Positions 1 through 10,770 of a stretch of DNA of 64,000 nt are shown piece after piece. Position numbers and translations under genes: made by a program. The stretch is taken from assembly GCA_950106755.1 (NCBI GenBank), contig OX467091.1:16881538-16945537 (forward strand), given 5' to 3'. Numbering within the stretch: the stretch's first letter is position 1; the number at the start of each line of letters is the position of its first letter. Under the pieces are notes generated by a model. That model was not told the DNA's origin and searched no databases. It was given only the letters and a program-made list of their open reading frames with translations. The DNA is from Climacium dendroides. Taxonomy: Eukaryota > Streptophyta > Bryopsida > Hypnales > Climaciaceae.

Positions 1-106
1 AAGCTAGACCTAGATATATATGAAGTTTGTGAAGATTAGGGTTTATTTATTTCATGAAGACTTTTGAAATGCATCAAGGACACATCTAATAGTAATTTCC
101 TTAAAA

Positions 107-834
107 AATTAGAAGTATTCTTCAAAAAAATCTATTATTTAGAAATCCCAAACTCAAGTCCCCAATATTTGGACTCTATATATCCGGAATCCACATGCCT
201 AGATCTTCATATGAAAATCATGTATATCCAAATTCTATACATCAAGTGCAATCAATATTAGAGTTGGAGGGATTTCTAGAGTTTAGGATTTTTGAGCTTC
301 AATTTTTCCCAGAGGAAGTTGTGATCTCAACCTATGTTGCACTCCTATGTTACCCTCCCTCTTCCTCAAAAGGTCAATGTTTTACATTTACACTTAATAT
401 TTTTGATATATACACTACTAGTACCATGGCACTATTTCAATCAACTACCTTTTATTGAAGATACTACATATGCTAATATGTATAAATGAGGTCTATGAAA
501 TACTAAAATTTTATATAGAATGTAGGCTAGTAATAGCCCTACATGCTATATAAAAAAATTTCACTTTAAATTAAATGGCCCCTATCTTTTAACTCACTTA
601 GTTTTCTAAGAAACTTATAGTGATCTCCTTGGGAAATTAGAAACATTTTTCAAAAAGTCTATTTTTCTCTAGACGGCCCAAACTCGAGTTCCTAATATTT
701 GGGCTCCATGTACCTAGAATCCACATATACAAATCCCACATACCCGAATCCTCGTGCATTAATCGTTTATATCTAGATTTTATATACCAAGTGCAATTAG
801 TATTAGGATTGGAGGGATTTCCAAGGTTTAAGTT
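107..834. repeat. Diverged direct repeat, two copies of about 190 bp
   Basis: Bases 107-293 and 638-834 read alike in the same direction. Both run from a TTAGAA...TTCAAAAA start, through 'caatatttgg/taatatttggg' and 'gaatccacat', to 'ggagggatttc'. About 345 bp of unrelated AT-rich DNA lies between. No coding capacity is convincing in either copy. This looks like an old segmental duplication or two relics of one repeat family. Confidence 0.7.
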
Positions 835-2377
835 CATTCTTACCTAGCTGTATAGAACATTGATGTTGAGTTTTAGTATTGGTGTGGGGTATTAGGGGAA
901 GGCCTTTTCTAGGTAGGGACTATGATTTTGACATTTTTAAATTTCATGGCGATACATAGTGTCCTTGCATTTAGACCTTTGCTTCTGTGCAATTTCCAGA
1001 TGAAGGGTAAATTGCCAACAAGGTAGATAAGACTTTTTTCTATTTAGGAGAGTTTACACTAAGAATTAATAGTTTTAAGAAACCTTCTTTCAATACATAA
1101 ATTTTCAAGCAACCACTTTTCTTCCTCATTTGAACTTTCAGTCTACCTAATTTTTACTTGTTTCATAGGTTCATTCTTTTGAAGTCATGGCATTAGTTAA
1201 TTCATCTCAAATGACAACATTTGCATTAACATACAATACGCCAATCCTAAATTCTCTTGACAAAGACAAACCCTACACTACAACGAGCAACCACAAGCAT
1301 ACTCCACAAGCTAAAGTGTAAGCACAATCCCTATTTTGTTGTAGTGATATTCTATTATACCTATTATTTCTGACAAATTTAAGTGGATTTTGTGGATTTA
1401 TGATATAGAATTTGATAGAGTTTATGATGGAATTTGAATACATGCACTACAAATTTGGAAATGCAAAATTTTAAAAAGCATACAATGTGAAGTGAACCAT
1501 GTAGACAATAACATCAACAAACAGCTAAAGTGGGACAACGAATCTGAAAAGTTGTGGAGGACGTCATTGATGGCACATTACAAGTATTTTCGGAACTTGA
1601 AATTCAAAATTTGTGATGTATCAACATTGTCCTTTTGCCTTTCAAAACTACAATACACAATTCCATATTTGGTGAAGTGTTGTTGATAGCTACAATAGAA
1701 AATTTGGCTAGAATGACAACTCTACTCTTTGGTATTGGACCTTCACACTAGGTACTACAAAATATCACAACTATAGATCTGAGAAGTTTTCAAATGATCA
1801 TTTTCTCTACATAGAGGAACTACATAAAAACAATGTTGATTGCCAAAGAAGTAGGAAGTCACAAAAGAGTCTTCCAACTAATACTGTTGTTTGGCCTTTG
1901 ATAGCTAGATGTCTACATATATTTGGGGCCTAATACCGAAGTTTGATGTGAACAACAACAACTTTATAATTGGCAACCTCCACCCTTTCATTTGTCCTAA
2001 AGCCATATGAATATGTGAGACATTAAGTACTCCCTATTAAACAAAAGAAAGGGCTTGAAATGGGGTCTATTGTGCTCTTGCCTTTGCTAGCCCTACTTGG
2101 CCTTCCAACCCTCAACCAATGTTCCTTAGCTTTCTGCTACAGACTGCCTCTTGCCTTTTGAAAGGGTGGAAGACATATATTCTTATAAAATTCTTAAACA
2201 ATTGAATACATTAAATTCATTTGTAAATTAAATTTCCATAATTTAATGAAATATAGAGTTCCACGTAGTTCAATATGTTTATTAAAACTAATTTATAGTT
2301 AGAATTTGTGTGTTTGGATCCTATCTTAAAGCCATGAGGCTTTAAGATTCAACTTTGTCCTCTACAGTATACATACT
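835..2377. other. AT-rich intergenic DNA, no gene seen
   Basis: Open frames here are short, lack recognisable motifs and are what AT-rich sequence gives by chance. I see no RNA gene and no clear element ends. Confidence 0.6.
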
Positions 2378-3284
2378 TTAACCCCTAAAAGACCAAGGCC
2401 TTTTTTTGCTCCAAAACATTTAAAACTATCATTTCAATAGCAAAGAGCAAAAAATTTGAAAATTGTTTTTTTCGCACATCTAACTGTAGGATCTTACTCC
2501 CAACTAGTATGAGAATGTGTAGAGTAAATTTCAAATTTTTTTATCAAATAGATTCCAAGGTATCTATATTTGAGGTGAAAAAAGCAAGTTTTTCAGCACA
2601 TTGCAGGACTAGAGTTTTTGACTTTGAACCTTCTTAACTTATATTTTTTGCGCTACAAAATTTTGAGGTTTAGGTCTTATGGTGGGGAATTGAGTTGAGA
2701 CTCTATGAAAAAAAATTCAAAAATTTTTAATTTTTATTCTTAAAAGATTATTAAATAGAAGTAGGTATGAGATAGAAGGAAAATCTAAATTATTAATATC
2801 TCTAAAATGGAATTAAAATGTACTAATTCCAATGGTGAGATTGTTCTAAGAAGAAAAAATAAACCACGTGGAATTTTTTTGAAAAATTGTAAAAATTGCA
2901 TTTAGAAATGAATCCTATAGGTTATTTTTTCAAAAAATGTTCTAATTGCCCCCAAAACAAGATTGTCCATAATTCTCTTATAACAAATCCAAATGGGATG
3001 AATCAAAACTTTTCATGTAGACAAAAATATAATCTATGGAAAAAAAAATTTAAAAGACAAATTTTGAATTTTTTTTGTTGCCCCCTATCTCCTATTTTCA
3101 GCTTATTTGGGTATAACTTTTGTTCTTGGGTACTAATTGAAAAAGAGATTATATTCCCATGAAGCTATTCAGGTTTTCTATCTTCAAAAAAAGTTTCAAA
3201 AAATCATGACTAAAATTCAGCCTGTAGGTACTTGCCCAAAGTCCCATTTAACCTCAAGAGGGACAATGGTCCTTTAGGGGTTAA
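2378..3284. mobile_element. TTAA-bounded non-autonomous element, family X copy 1
   Basis: The segment starts TTAA-CCCCTAAAAGACCA and ends GGTCCTTTAGGGG-TTAA, so its ends are inverted repeats of about 14-18 bases and both flanks are TTAA. The interior is AT-rich and has no transposase. A second copy in inverse orientation lies at 58330-59250. The interiors match over most of their length; for example 2881-3045 matches the reverse complement of about 58575-58740. This defines a mobile family of about 0.9 kb. A TTAA target plus CCC termini is the piggyBac hallmark, but superfamily assignment is inference. Confidence 0.8.
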
Positions 3285-4094
3285 GAAAGAAAATAATAAA
3301 GTTTTTAGTATGTTAATTTTTTCAAACTCTAAATTAAATTCTTGAACATAAATTTATTAGATTCAAAATTCTTATTACAAAAAATTCAATTATACCCTAA
3401 AGGACCAAAAGACCTAGTTTGGGCTATTTGAGAACTTGGGCAACCTCTATTGACTTCATGATTTGGAATTTTTACATGACATTCTTAGAGTGAATGCTAC
3501 TCACTATAATATATGTGTAAAGCTTTGTTTCATGTCATTCTAATAAATATTGTAGAATTTAGAAATTTTTATTTATTTCAATGTCAAATTGGACAACAGA
3601 AAATATATTAAAAAAATATTAATTTTTCTTGGGGGATTGTATAGATTGATAACTATTCTAAAACATTTGAACCATTCAATTTCAAAGAATGAGGTAAAAG
3701 TTATGAGGGGTTTTATTTTGTGGATAATGAAGGTAGAAAAAACATATAAAGTCATATTTTGCTCTCAATTTCGAAAATTCAGAAATTAAAATTAAAATTA
3801 AAATTAAAAATATTAAGTTTTTAATAAAATAGTCTCACTATTAGAATTTAGAATTTAGAATTTTTTATAAAAGTTATTGGACATATATATTTTTTTAAGA
3901 TGTTGAAAGACCAAACTTCACCTTTGGGAAGGACTAGAATAGCCTACATTTCAAAATTTTGTCATATTGAACTTCCAATTGGTAGGGATATTCATTCTAA
4001 AATTCTTAGGACAATGTACCTAAACAAATTCTCCAAAGGTCTACATTAAAAAAACAAATACTGATGAAGATTTCAACCTTGCTTTTGGGAGGAG
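3285..4094. other. AT-rich intergenic DNA with family X end relic
   Basis: Around 3392 the sequence 'ccctaaaggaccaaaagacc' resembles a family X terminus without a partner, so it is probably a fragment. An overlapping pair of short frames on opposite strands at 3573-3789 has no protein signature. Nothing else is seen. Confidence 0.5.
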
Positions 4095-4606
4095 TACACT
4101 AAAATTGGTAAATAGTGTTGGCGACACTAGTTTACTGAGATAACACTAATTGTGATTAGCAAGGTTAGTGTTAGAAGATTATTTATTCATTTTAACACTA
4201 TTTTAGCTCTATAGTAAATTACAGTTTTCTAGGAAAGGGACAGATTTTTGTGGTGGCAAGCAAAAATTACAATTTTGTAGAGAAGGGACAAATTTTCACG
4301 ATGGGAGGCTAAAATTACAGTTTTGTAGGGAAGGGACAGATTTTCGTAGTGGGAGGCAAAAATTACAGTTTTTTTGGAAAGGGATAGATTTTCACGGCGG
4401 GAGGCAAAAATTATAATTTTGTAGGAAAGAGATAGATTTTTACGGCGGGGGACAAAAATTACAGTTTTGCAGGGAAGGGACAGATTTTTATGATAGCAAT
4501 TAAGTGCCCCAACACTATTTACACATAAGTTGAAAAATAGTGTTGGGGGTAAAAAACAGGGAACAACACTAATTATCACCCAACACTATTTACCAATTTT
4601 AGTGTA
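4095..4606. mobile_element. TIR element with TACACTAAAA ends
   Basis: The left end reads TACACTAAAATTGGTAAATA and continues AGTGTTGG. The right end is its reverse complement, CAACACTATT followed by TACCAATTTTAGTGTA. The perfect arms are about 25 bp, and the element is 512 bp including the outer TA pairs. The TA may be a 2-bp target duplication (Tc1/mariner-like) or part of the TIR. CACTA-type ends normally have a 3-bp duplication, which I do not see (GTA left, TAG right). The core is a six-fold 48-bp array. An element with similar ends lies at 27339-27576. Confidence 0.8.
4221..4508. repeat. Six-fold 48-bp tandem array inside the TIR element
   Basis: Units begin at 4221, 4269, 4317, 4365, 4413 and 4461, exactly 48 bases apart. 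Each unit carries 'acagttttgtaggaaaggga', then 'cagattttcacggcgggagg' or a variant of it. Because 48 is a multiple of three, a minus-strand frame of 116 codons (4229-4579) stays open with a 16-residue repeat around NLSLPYKTVIFASRRE. Subterminal arrays are common in plant DNA transposons and bind transposase. Translation is unproven. Confidence 0.85.
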
Positions 4607-4862
4607 GAACTTCAGAAATATATTTGAAATGGAACTTAGTTTGAGGTAAACTTTTGATTTAAAACCAAAGAGAGACTCGGAGGGAAGAGTGCCAAATACG
4701 CAAGCTGGAAACGGTTTAGGTTGCAGCTGAACTCGGGAGGCTGAGGGACGGGAGGCCTTTAGGGTTTTACGAGCTTCAATTTTTCCAGCTTTCCAGCTTA
4801 CGAGCTTCAATCTCTTCCAGGAACTGTTCCCCGTTGTGGGTCTTGAAGAAAAAGCAGCCAAG

Positions 4863-7800
4863 ATGGTGAACAAGCAAAATACAAGTAAGGATTTTCGTTG
4901 TGTATTTTCCTGGTTTCAAAAGAGTTTTGCAGTACGTTGTCAGTTCCAGTGGCGTGATTTTCTAATTTCTTAGGAATCGAATTGGCGCAGAAAGTAAGGA
5001 TGTTTCCATGATGAAGAAGAACAAAATTCATCTGCGAATGTAGTCTTTTTTCTGTTTCTAAAGAAAATTTGCGGTGGTTTTGTTAGTGCCCATGCCATTT
5101 TTTGACTTCGTTGGATTGGATTTGGTGCAGAGAGTAAGTCTAAGCGTGTCACCATGAAGAAAAAGAACAAAATTCTGAAGAAAGTGAAGTTGCATTGCGA
5201 AAAGAAGGCGAAGGAAGCGCGCAAGTTAGCTCACACCAAGCCGAAAGCCAAGAATGAGAAGGAGTCCGAAACTTTTCAGGAGGAGCAGGTTGCCGCGATG
5301 GAAGCTCGGCGTACTCGCGCCATTGAACTTTTTGAGCAGAACAGAGCGGTGAAAAAAGAGAAGGTAGGCTCAAATTGCTTGCATTGTGCAAATTTTTTTG
5401 AAGGTTCATTCTATTTATTTACATATTTTAATACTGCAAGAAGCCCTAATTATATATGGCATTTTCGCACCTTTTTGTATTTTTTTGTATGGCGATTACT
5501 GGGAGAAGAAGGGAGTGTCTTCTTCTCCTTAAGTCATTAGTAACTTAAAAAAAATTCGTATTCAAGGAGACAAATTGCGATATAAAGCAATTAGTGCATC
5601 TCGCAGTTATTAAAGTAAACGGTGCGAAGTACAGAGGGGTAAATCGTTTCAGGATCGTTTCAGCTGCTGTTGATACACGTGCAGTGCAGGGTCTAAGTTT
5701 TGGTCTGTTTTTGATTTGGATATTTTTGCATAGGCTGCTGCGAAGCGGAAGTTTGGCCTGCCGGACGATGAAGGTGATGCTGATCTTAGGCAGCTTACCG
5801 ACAATGCTTCTAGAAGGACTTCTGAATTTGAAAGGTCAAAGAAGCAAAAAATTGAAATAGTTGGCCCGCAAGGTTTGTATCTCCTCTATTCTCCTTTATC
5901 GTGCAATAATATCTAACGAAGTTGTTGCTATACTGACATATCTATTCATGACCAAGTGTCTGATTCGCCGTATATTTAGAAATCACATTTATTTTCTGAT
6001 AGTTTCATTTCGAGATCTTTTGGGGTTTGGTTTATGTTTTTTAAATGTGAACGTGTATATTGTTTACAGAGAATTCTAGAAGGGCTTTTTACAAGGAGTT
6101 CATGAAAGTGGTGGAAGCATCAGATGTTATCATTCAGGTGTTGGATGCTAGGGATCCTCTTGGTAGCCGTTGTGTGGACGTTGAACGTATGGTTCACAAA
6201 GCAGGGGGTCTCAAGCGTATCGTTCTTCTTCTTAATAAGATTGGTAAGTGTCTCAACTAATGCATCTTGAATCCTTCAGATATCTAGTCCATTCTCCCGC
6301 AAATTTTGAAATGCCACTAAGTCAATGAGTGCTTTCCAGATCTTGTACCTAGAGAAGTTGCGGAGCAATGGTTAAAGTATCTTAGGGAAGAGCTACCAGC
6401 AGTTGCATTCAAGTGTAATACACAGCGGCAACGAACAAATTTGGGAAGGAAGTCATTTGCTAAGGCCACCGAGAACGTTGACGTTTTGCAAGGCAGCGAC
6501 TGCCTTGGTGCAGAGACACTTTTGCAGCTTTTAAAAAACTACTCGAGAAATCAGAAGGTATTTACACTGTATTTCATGTACGTAGATCAGTTCTCAGAAA
6601 TGCTAAACTTCCCAGTCTTCTGTCTTTGACAAATACTGTTGTGTGTTTGTGTACATTTGGAGACATGGAGCTCGTCGTGCTTATTGTGTGCGTACTTTTT
6701 TTGCACAGATGAAAACAGCAATCACAGTCGGTGTGGTAGGGTTCCCAAATGTTGGAAAAAGTAGTCTTATCAACAGTTTAAAGAGAACACGTGTGGCCAA
6801 TGTGGGTTCAACACCTGGTGTTACCAAGGCGATGCAGGAGATTCACTTAGATAAAAATGTAAAGCTACTTGATTGTCCTGGAATAGTATTTGCAGCTTCA
6901 GGCGATAATGAAGCATCTGCCACATTACGAAACTGCACCAAAATCGAAAAGCTTGCAGACCCTGCAACTCCAGGTAAACTAGTACAGATGTGAATCGACA
7001 TTGCGCTTAACTGTTGGTCAGATCTGGTAGTTTCTGATGAGAAACAATTTAAGTTTATGATTCTTCTGGTGTGACTCCGGAGTTGCTGGAATGACCAATT
7101 TTATGTAATTCTACGTAGTTTCGGAGAGTATCAATGTTCGTTTCACTAACATATGATTTATCTATTTCAACAGTGCAGGAAATATTGCGACTGTGCCCTG
7201 CTGATAAGTTGGTATCTATTTACAAGATCAACACCTTCAGCGATGTGGATGAGTTTTTGATGAATGTCGCGATGGTTCGTGGAAAGTTGAAGAAAGGAGG
7301 TGTGGTGGATAGTCTAGCAGCAGCCCGCATTGTACTTCATGATTGGAATGAAGGTGAGCCTGGAGCACCCTGATTTGATTACCAAAACCGCCATAATATT
7401 CATTGGAGCCGGCTTTACAAGCAGGGACCAAGAAATGGAGTGAGATTTTCTTTGATGTGTCTTGAGAGATATATGAGTGTAGGAATGATATCAGTAAAGG
7501 TCTGTTCTGTAAGCTTGTGCTCTGAGAAAGTGTATAACACCTAGTTTGTCTCCTTTTACTATTGTTTAAACTCTTTCGTGCTTGGGGCGTGTGGTTTTAT
7601 GAAAATGAGCTTTCGTATTTTGTTGTCTTTTAACATTCGACACAAATTCTCTTAGGGAAAATACCATACTTTACAACACCGCCTGCGCGAGAAGTTAGCG
7701 AGCACGCTGAGTTTGGAGCAATTGTATCAGATTGGGGCAAGGAGTTTGACGTGGAAACTGTGTTTCAGAACGAAGCCACGGCTGTTATTGCTGGTCTCCC

Positions 7801-8376
7801 TTCGTTGGCGAACACTACACATGTCCAAATGTCGTCAAGTGCTCCTCTTACAATGGACGATTCTTTGGTACAGTCTTAATCCATGAACGCAGAGTCAGCA
7901 CTGTGGCTGGTGTACCTGATTTTTTGGTGCTGTATTTTCAAATAGTTTCCGGTTCTTCGTTGATGCGGCCTTGCAGTTTTAGTAGATTTCTTTTTCTAAG
8001 TTGTTCTTGCACTGAGATGCCTTAATAATTTGTACAGACCATGGAAGAAGAGAACAGTGATGAAGAGCAGGAGGACGATGGAGAAGATATGGATGAGGGT
8101 CCCAGTCTGATGGACACAACTGAAGTAGCTGTGAAACGGGGTAGAACTTATTTGAATCAGAACGAGAGACTTTATGATGCGGAAGGCATTCAAAATCCGC
8201 ACGCCAAACGAGCACAGAAGAAGCTGAAGAAGAAAGCTGCCAAGGCTGCTCCGGCTTTGAGTGACGATTCAAAAGCATCTGATGACTACGACTTCAATAC
8301 AGATTACATTGAAGACAAATCCACCGCAGACGATCCGGAAAATGATAATGAGGACGCAATGCAGGGCATCAACTAA
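4863..8376 (+). CDS. NSN1: Nucleolar circularly permuted GTPase, nucleostemin-like (NSN1/GNL3)
   Basis: This GTPase family works in the nucleolus in 60S ribosome maturation and, in plants, meristem maintenance. I join nine exons: 4863-4884, 5131-5363, 5734-5872, 6070-6243, 6340-6557, 6709-6973, 7174-7353, 7656-7867 and 8038-8376, all with GT-AG borders and matching phase. The N-terminus is a basic block ([13 protein letters not shown]), the usual nucleolar-targeting GN3L region. The G motifs appear in permuted order: DARDP, then NKID across the exon 4/5 join, then P-loop GFPNVGKSS, then DCPG. The acidic C-terminus holds YDFNTDY near the end. The start codon at 4863 gives MVNKQNT, fused by splicing to the conserved basic block. 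No break is visible and the gene looks functional. A MITE and a TTAA element follow just downstream. Confidence 0.95.
4975..5180 (+). repeat. Decayed tandem duplicate of the exon 2 start within NSN1 intron 1
   Basis: The stretch around 4975-5036 ('ggcgcagaaagtaagg...atgatgaagaagaacaaaatt') closely resembles 5115-5180 ('ggtgcagagagtaagtct...atgaagaaaaagaacaaaatt'). The second is the real 3' splice site plus the start of exon 2. The period is about 140 bp and the similarity also covers upstream intron bases. The first copy ends in a stop soon after, so it is a dead or cryptic exon. Confidence 0.75.
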
Positions 8377-8450
8377 GTTCGTCCGACCAGTTACGCTGCG
8401 TTTTGGGCTCTCTATCCACTATGTTTTAAGCTATGCCGGAAAGTGTAAGG

Positions 8451-8670
8451 GCCAGGGAGAATTGACCCCCTTGCCCCGGCCAGGGTTAATTGTGGAAAAA
8501 AAAAACTATTTTTGTGCCATGATTTTTTACATTTCTCCACCGCCCCTAGCTAATTTGGGGCCGCTGATTGCAAATCTGAATTCAGAATTTGCAAAAAAAA
8601 TTATCTGATTGCAAATAAAAAATTCCACAGGGGTAAAACGGGGCAATGAGGGGGTCAGTTCCCCCTGGCC
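8451..8670. mobile_element. Small TIR element just 3' of NSN1, Mutator-like duplication
   Basis: The ends GGCCAGGGAGAATTGACCCC and, inverted, GGGGTCAGTTCCCCCTGGCC form long imperfect inverted repeats that extend to about 30 bp with TTGCCCCG. Flanks are GGAAAGTGTAAG on the left and GGAAAGTAAG on the right. This reads as a 10-bp target duplication with a 2-base change, as expected of Mutator-like elements. It begins 75 bp after the NSN1 stop, so it probably lies in or near the 3' UTR. Confidence 0.7.
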
Positions 8671-8765
8671 GGAAAGTAAGCTTAGCTTAACTTTGTTGTT
8701 CATGGAGTCAGTTCACCCTGGCCGGAAAGTAAGCTTAGCTTAACTTTGCTGTTCATGGAGTCATG
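8648..8765 (+). repeat. Two-copy tandem repeat next to the MITE
   Basis: The block 'gtcagttc(a/c)ccctggcc' plus 'ggaaagtaagcttagcttaa' and 'cttt' plus 'gttcatggagtca' occurs twice, about 55 bp apart. The unit includes the last bases of the adjoining TIR element, so the duplication happened after that insertion. Confidence 0.75.
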
Positions 8766-8872
8766 GAGAAGATAGATCATACTTTTCTGGACACACTACT
8801 GTGTTCTACTGTTCAAGTGGTGTCTGTTGGTATGGAGTAAGGTCATATCAATAGAATATGCACAGTATCTTT

Positions 8873-9093
8873 TTAACCCTTGAAGGTCGACGCGCATGTC
8901 TGGCGTCTGATGAATGACAAGGAATTCTCCTGTGTAGGACAGAAATGCAACTATTCATCCTTGGAATTAGGGGTGGAAAGGGGAGATCTTCTAGAGTATT
9001 TGACTCCCAATGATTATTTTTGGTTTTTTTAAACTAGATGATGTCACACGGTTGCAAAAGGGCTGATTTCCACGGTCACCAGCCGGACCTTAA
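8873..9093. mobile_element. TTAA-bounded MITE, family Y copy 1
   Basis: It starts TTAA-CCCTTGAAGGTCG and ends at TTAA (9090-9093). The interior 'gatgacaaggaattctcc', 'ggacagaaatgcaactattc' and 'ggtggaaaggggagatcttc' matches copies at 15532-15761 (inverted), 38818-39046 and 39043-39273. It is non-coding and 221 bp long. The chance frame at 9038-9355 overlaps its end and is not a gene. Confidence 0.75.
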
Positions 9094-9533
9094 GCTCGAC
9101 CTTAGGCCCGACCTTAGGCCCTCCTTCCATGTCGCCCGGGCGGGCAAAACAGACACTACAGTCCAAAGCCTTCCCCGGGCTGTGCGCATGGAAGGACGTT
9201 TAGGGTTAGGGCTGGCAAGCCCTGGTTTGCCCGACGTCGGGGAACGGACAATGCGGGTTTCGAGTTTCACCGATGAATCGGTTGCCTCCTCACCTACAAT
9301 ACTAGGTTCATATTCTTTTTCACGACCTTCAACAGAAGGTCACTTGACTATTTAAACCTTATTTCAACCCTGAGAGAGTCTTTTTACACGCGAGGTGTGG
9401 TGGAGGTGGAGCAGCGACTGAGGTTGGCGGCGGGTGTGCTTGAAGCGTCAAAGCTCAAGCCTGTCTCGGTGAGCTACTATGCTTCCAAGCTTTCATTGTT
9501 CAGTCGACTTTTGTTTCTTCAATAAAAAACTTT

Positions 9534-10640
9534 GGAATCTTTTGAGTACAGCTTTGAAGGTTGTATGCGTTTCTCAAAAAAATTCAGATTTGTACTGGAT
9601 CATGTGAGCTTCAGTGTGTTCAATTTACTATGGGTATGAGTGAATTTTTTGTTAATTGTTGATTAGGAACACTGTTAGTAACAATCCAGATTTCTTTTTA
9701 AAAAGCTGAAATTCGGGCTCCAAAATGATTTGGGATTGCAATTTGCCCTCTTCTTGTGAATTGAAGCTTGTTATCCTTCAATTAATTGTGGAATCTTTTA
9801 AGTTCGGCTTTCGAGGTTGTATGTGTACAATCAAAGAAATTCAGATTTTTATTGGATCATGTGAGTTTGAGTGTTTTCAATAGACTATGAGTATGAGTGA
9901 TTTTTTTGTTAATTGAGGATTAGGAACATTGTTAGTAACAATCCAGATTTCTTTCTGAAAATCTGAAATTCAAGCTCCAAAATGATCTAGGATTTCAATT
10001 TGCACTTTTGTATTGGATTGAAGCTTGTTATTTTTCAATTTAAAACTGTGGAATCTTTGGAGTTTGGCTTTGAAGGTTGTTTGTGTACAATCAAAGAAAT
10101 TCAGATTTGAAATTGTTCATGTGAGCTTGATTGTGTTCAATTGACTGTGAGTATGATTGAATTTTTTGTTAATTGAGGATTAGGAGCATGGTTAGTAGCA
10201 ATCCAGATTTATTTATTAAAATCTGAAATTTGGACTTCAAAATGACCCAGAATTGCAATATGCAAATTGCATATGGTTCAAAGCTTAATATTCTTCCCTT
10301 TAAAATTGTGGAATCTTTTGATTCTGGCTTTGAAGGTTGTATGTGTATGATAAAAGAAATTCAGATTTTAACTTGTTCATGTAAGCTTGATTGTGTTTTA
10401 TTGATTTTGGGTATGAGTTAATTTATGGTTAATTGAGGATTAGGAGCATGGTTAGTAACAATCAAAATTTGCTTTGATGGTAGAAAATGATTGAGGTTCA
10501 ATGTTTTTCAAATATTAACTAGTCTATGTAAGCTTGGATTATGTCAGACTAAATTGCTAAATTGATATTTTGGTTACTAAATGGTTAAAGATATTGTTAG
10601 CAATAATTCACATTTGTTTCAAAAAATTGCAAGTTCATTT
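9534..10640 (+). repeat. 260-bp tandem array upstream of the Harbinger genes
   Basis: The anchor 'ggaatcttt(t/g)' followed by 'ggctttgaaggttgtatgtg' recurs at 9534, 9790, 10050 and 10310, a period of 256-260 bp. Each unit also carries 'aagaaattcagattt', 'gttaattgaggattagga' and 'gttagtaacaatccagattt', with a weaker fifth unit to about 10640. It ends about 130 bp before the Myb-like gene, so it may be the leader or subterminal region of the transposon. Confidence 0.9.
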
Positions 10641-10770
10641 TGTCATTCTTTTCTCAAATGAAGTTCTCTTCCCTTTATTTACAAGTTTTTGAAAACCTTA
10701 TCAATTTTACATGGAGATTGAGGTGAGAATTATTTTTTCAAATATTTACTATAAATTCTATGTGTAGAAA

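Noticed and set aside
3573..3789. Overlapping frames on both strands
   Set aside because: AT-rich chance frames without motifs.
4229..4579. 116-codon minus-strand frame as a normal gene
   Set aside because: It is the reading of a 48-bp array within a TIR element; kept as a finding, not a gene call.
9038..9355. 105-codon plus-strand frame
   Set aside because: It starts inside a TTAA MITE and runs through GACCTTAGGCCC repeats; no domain.
9534..10640. CRISPR-like array
   Set aside because: Long diverged contiguous repeats without spacers in a plant genome.
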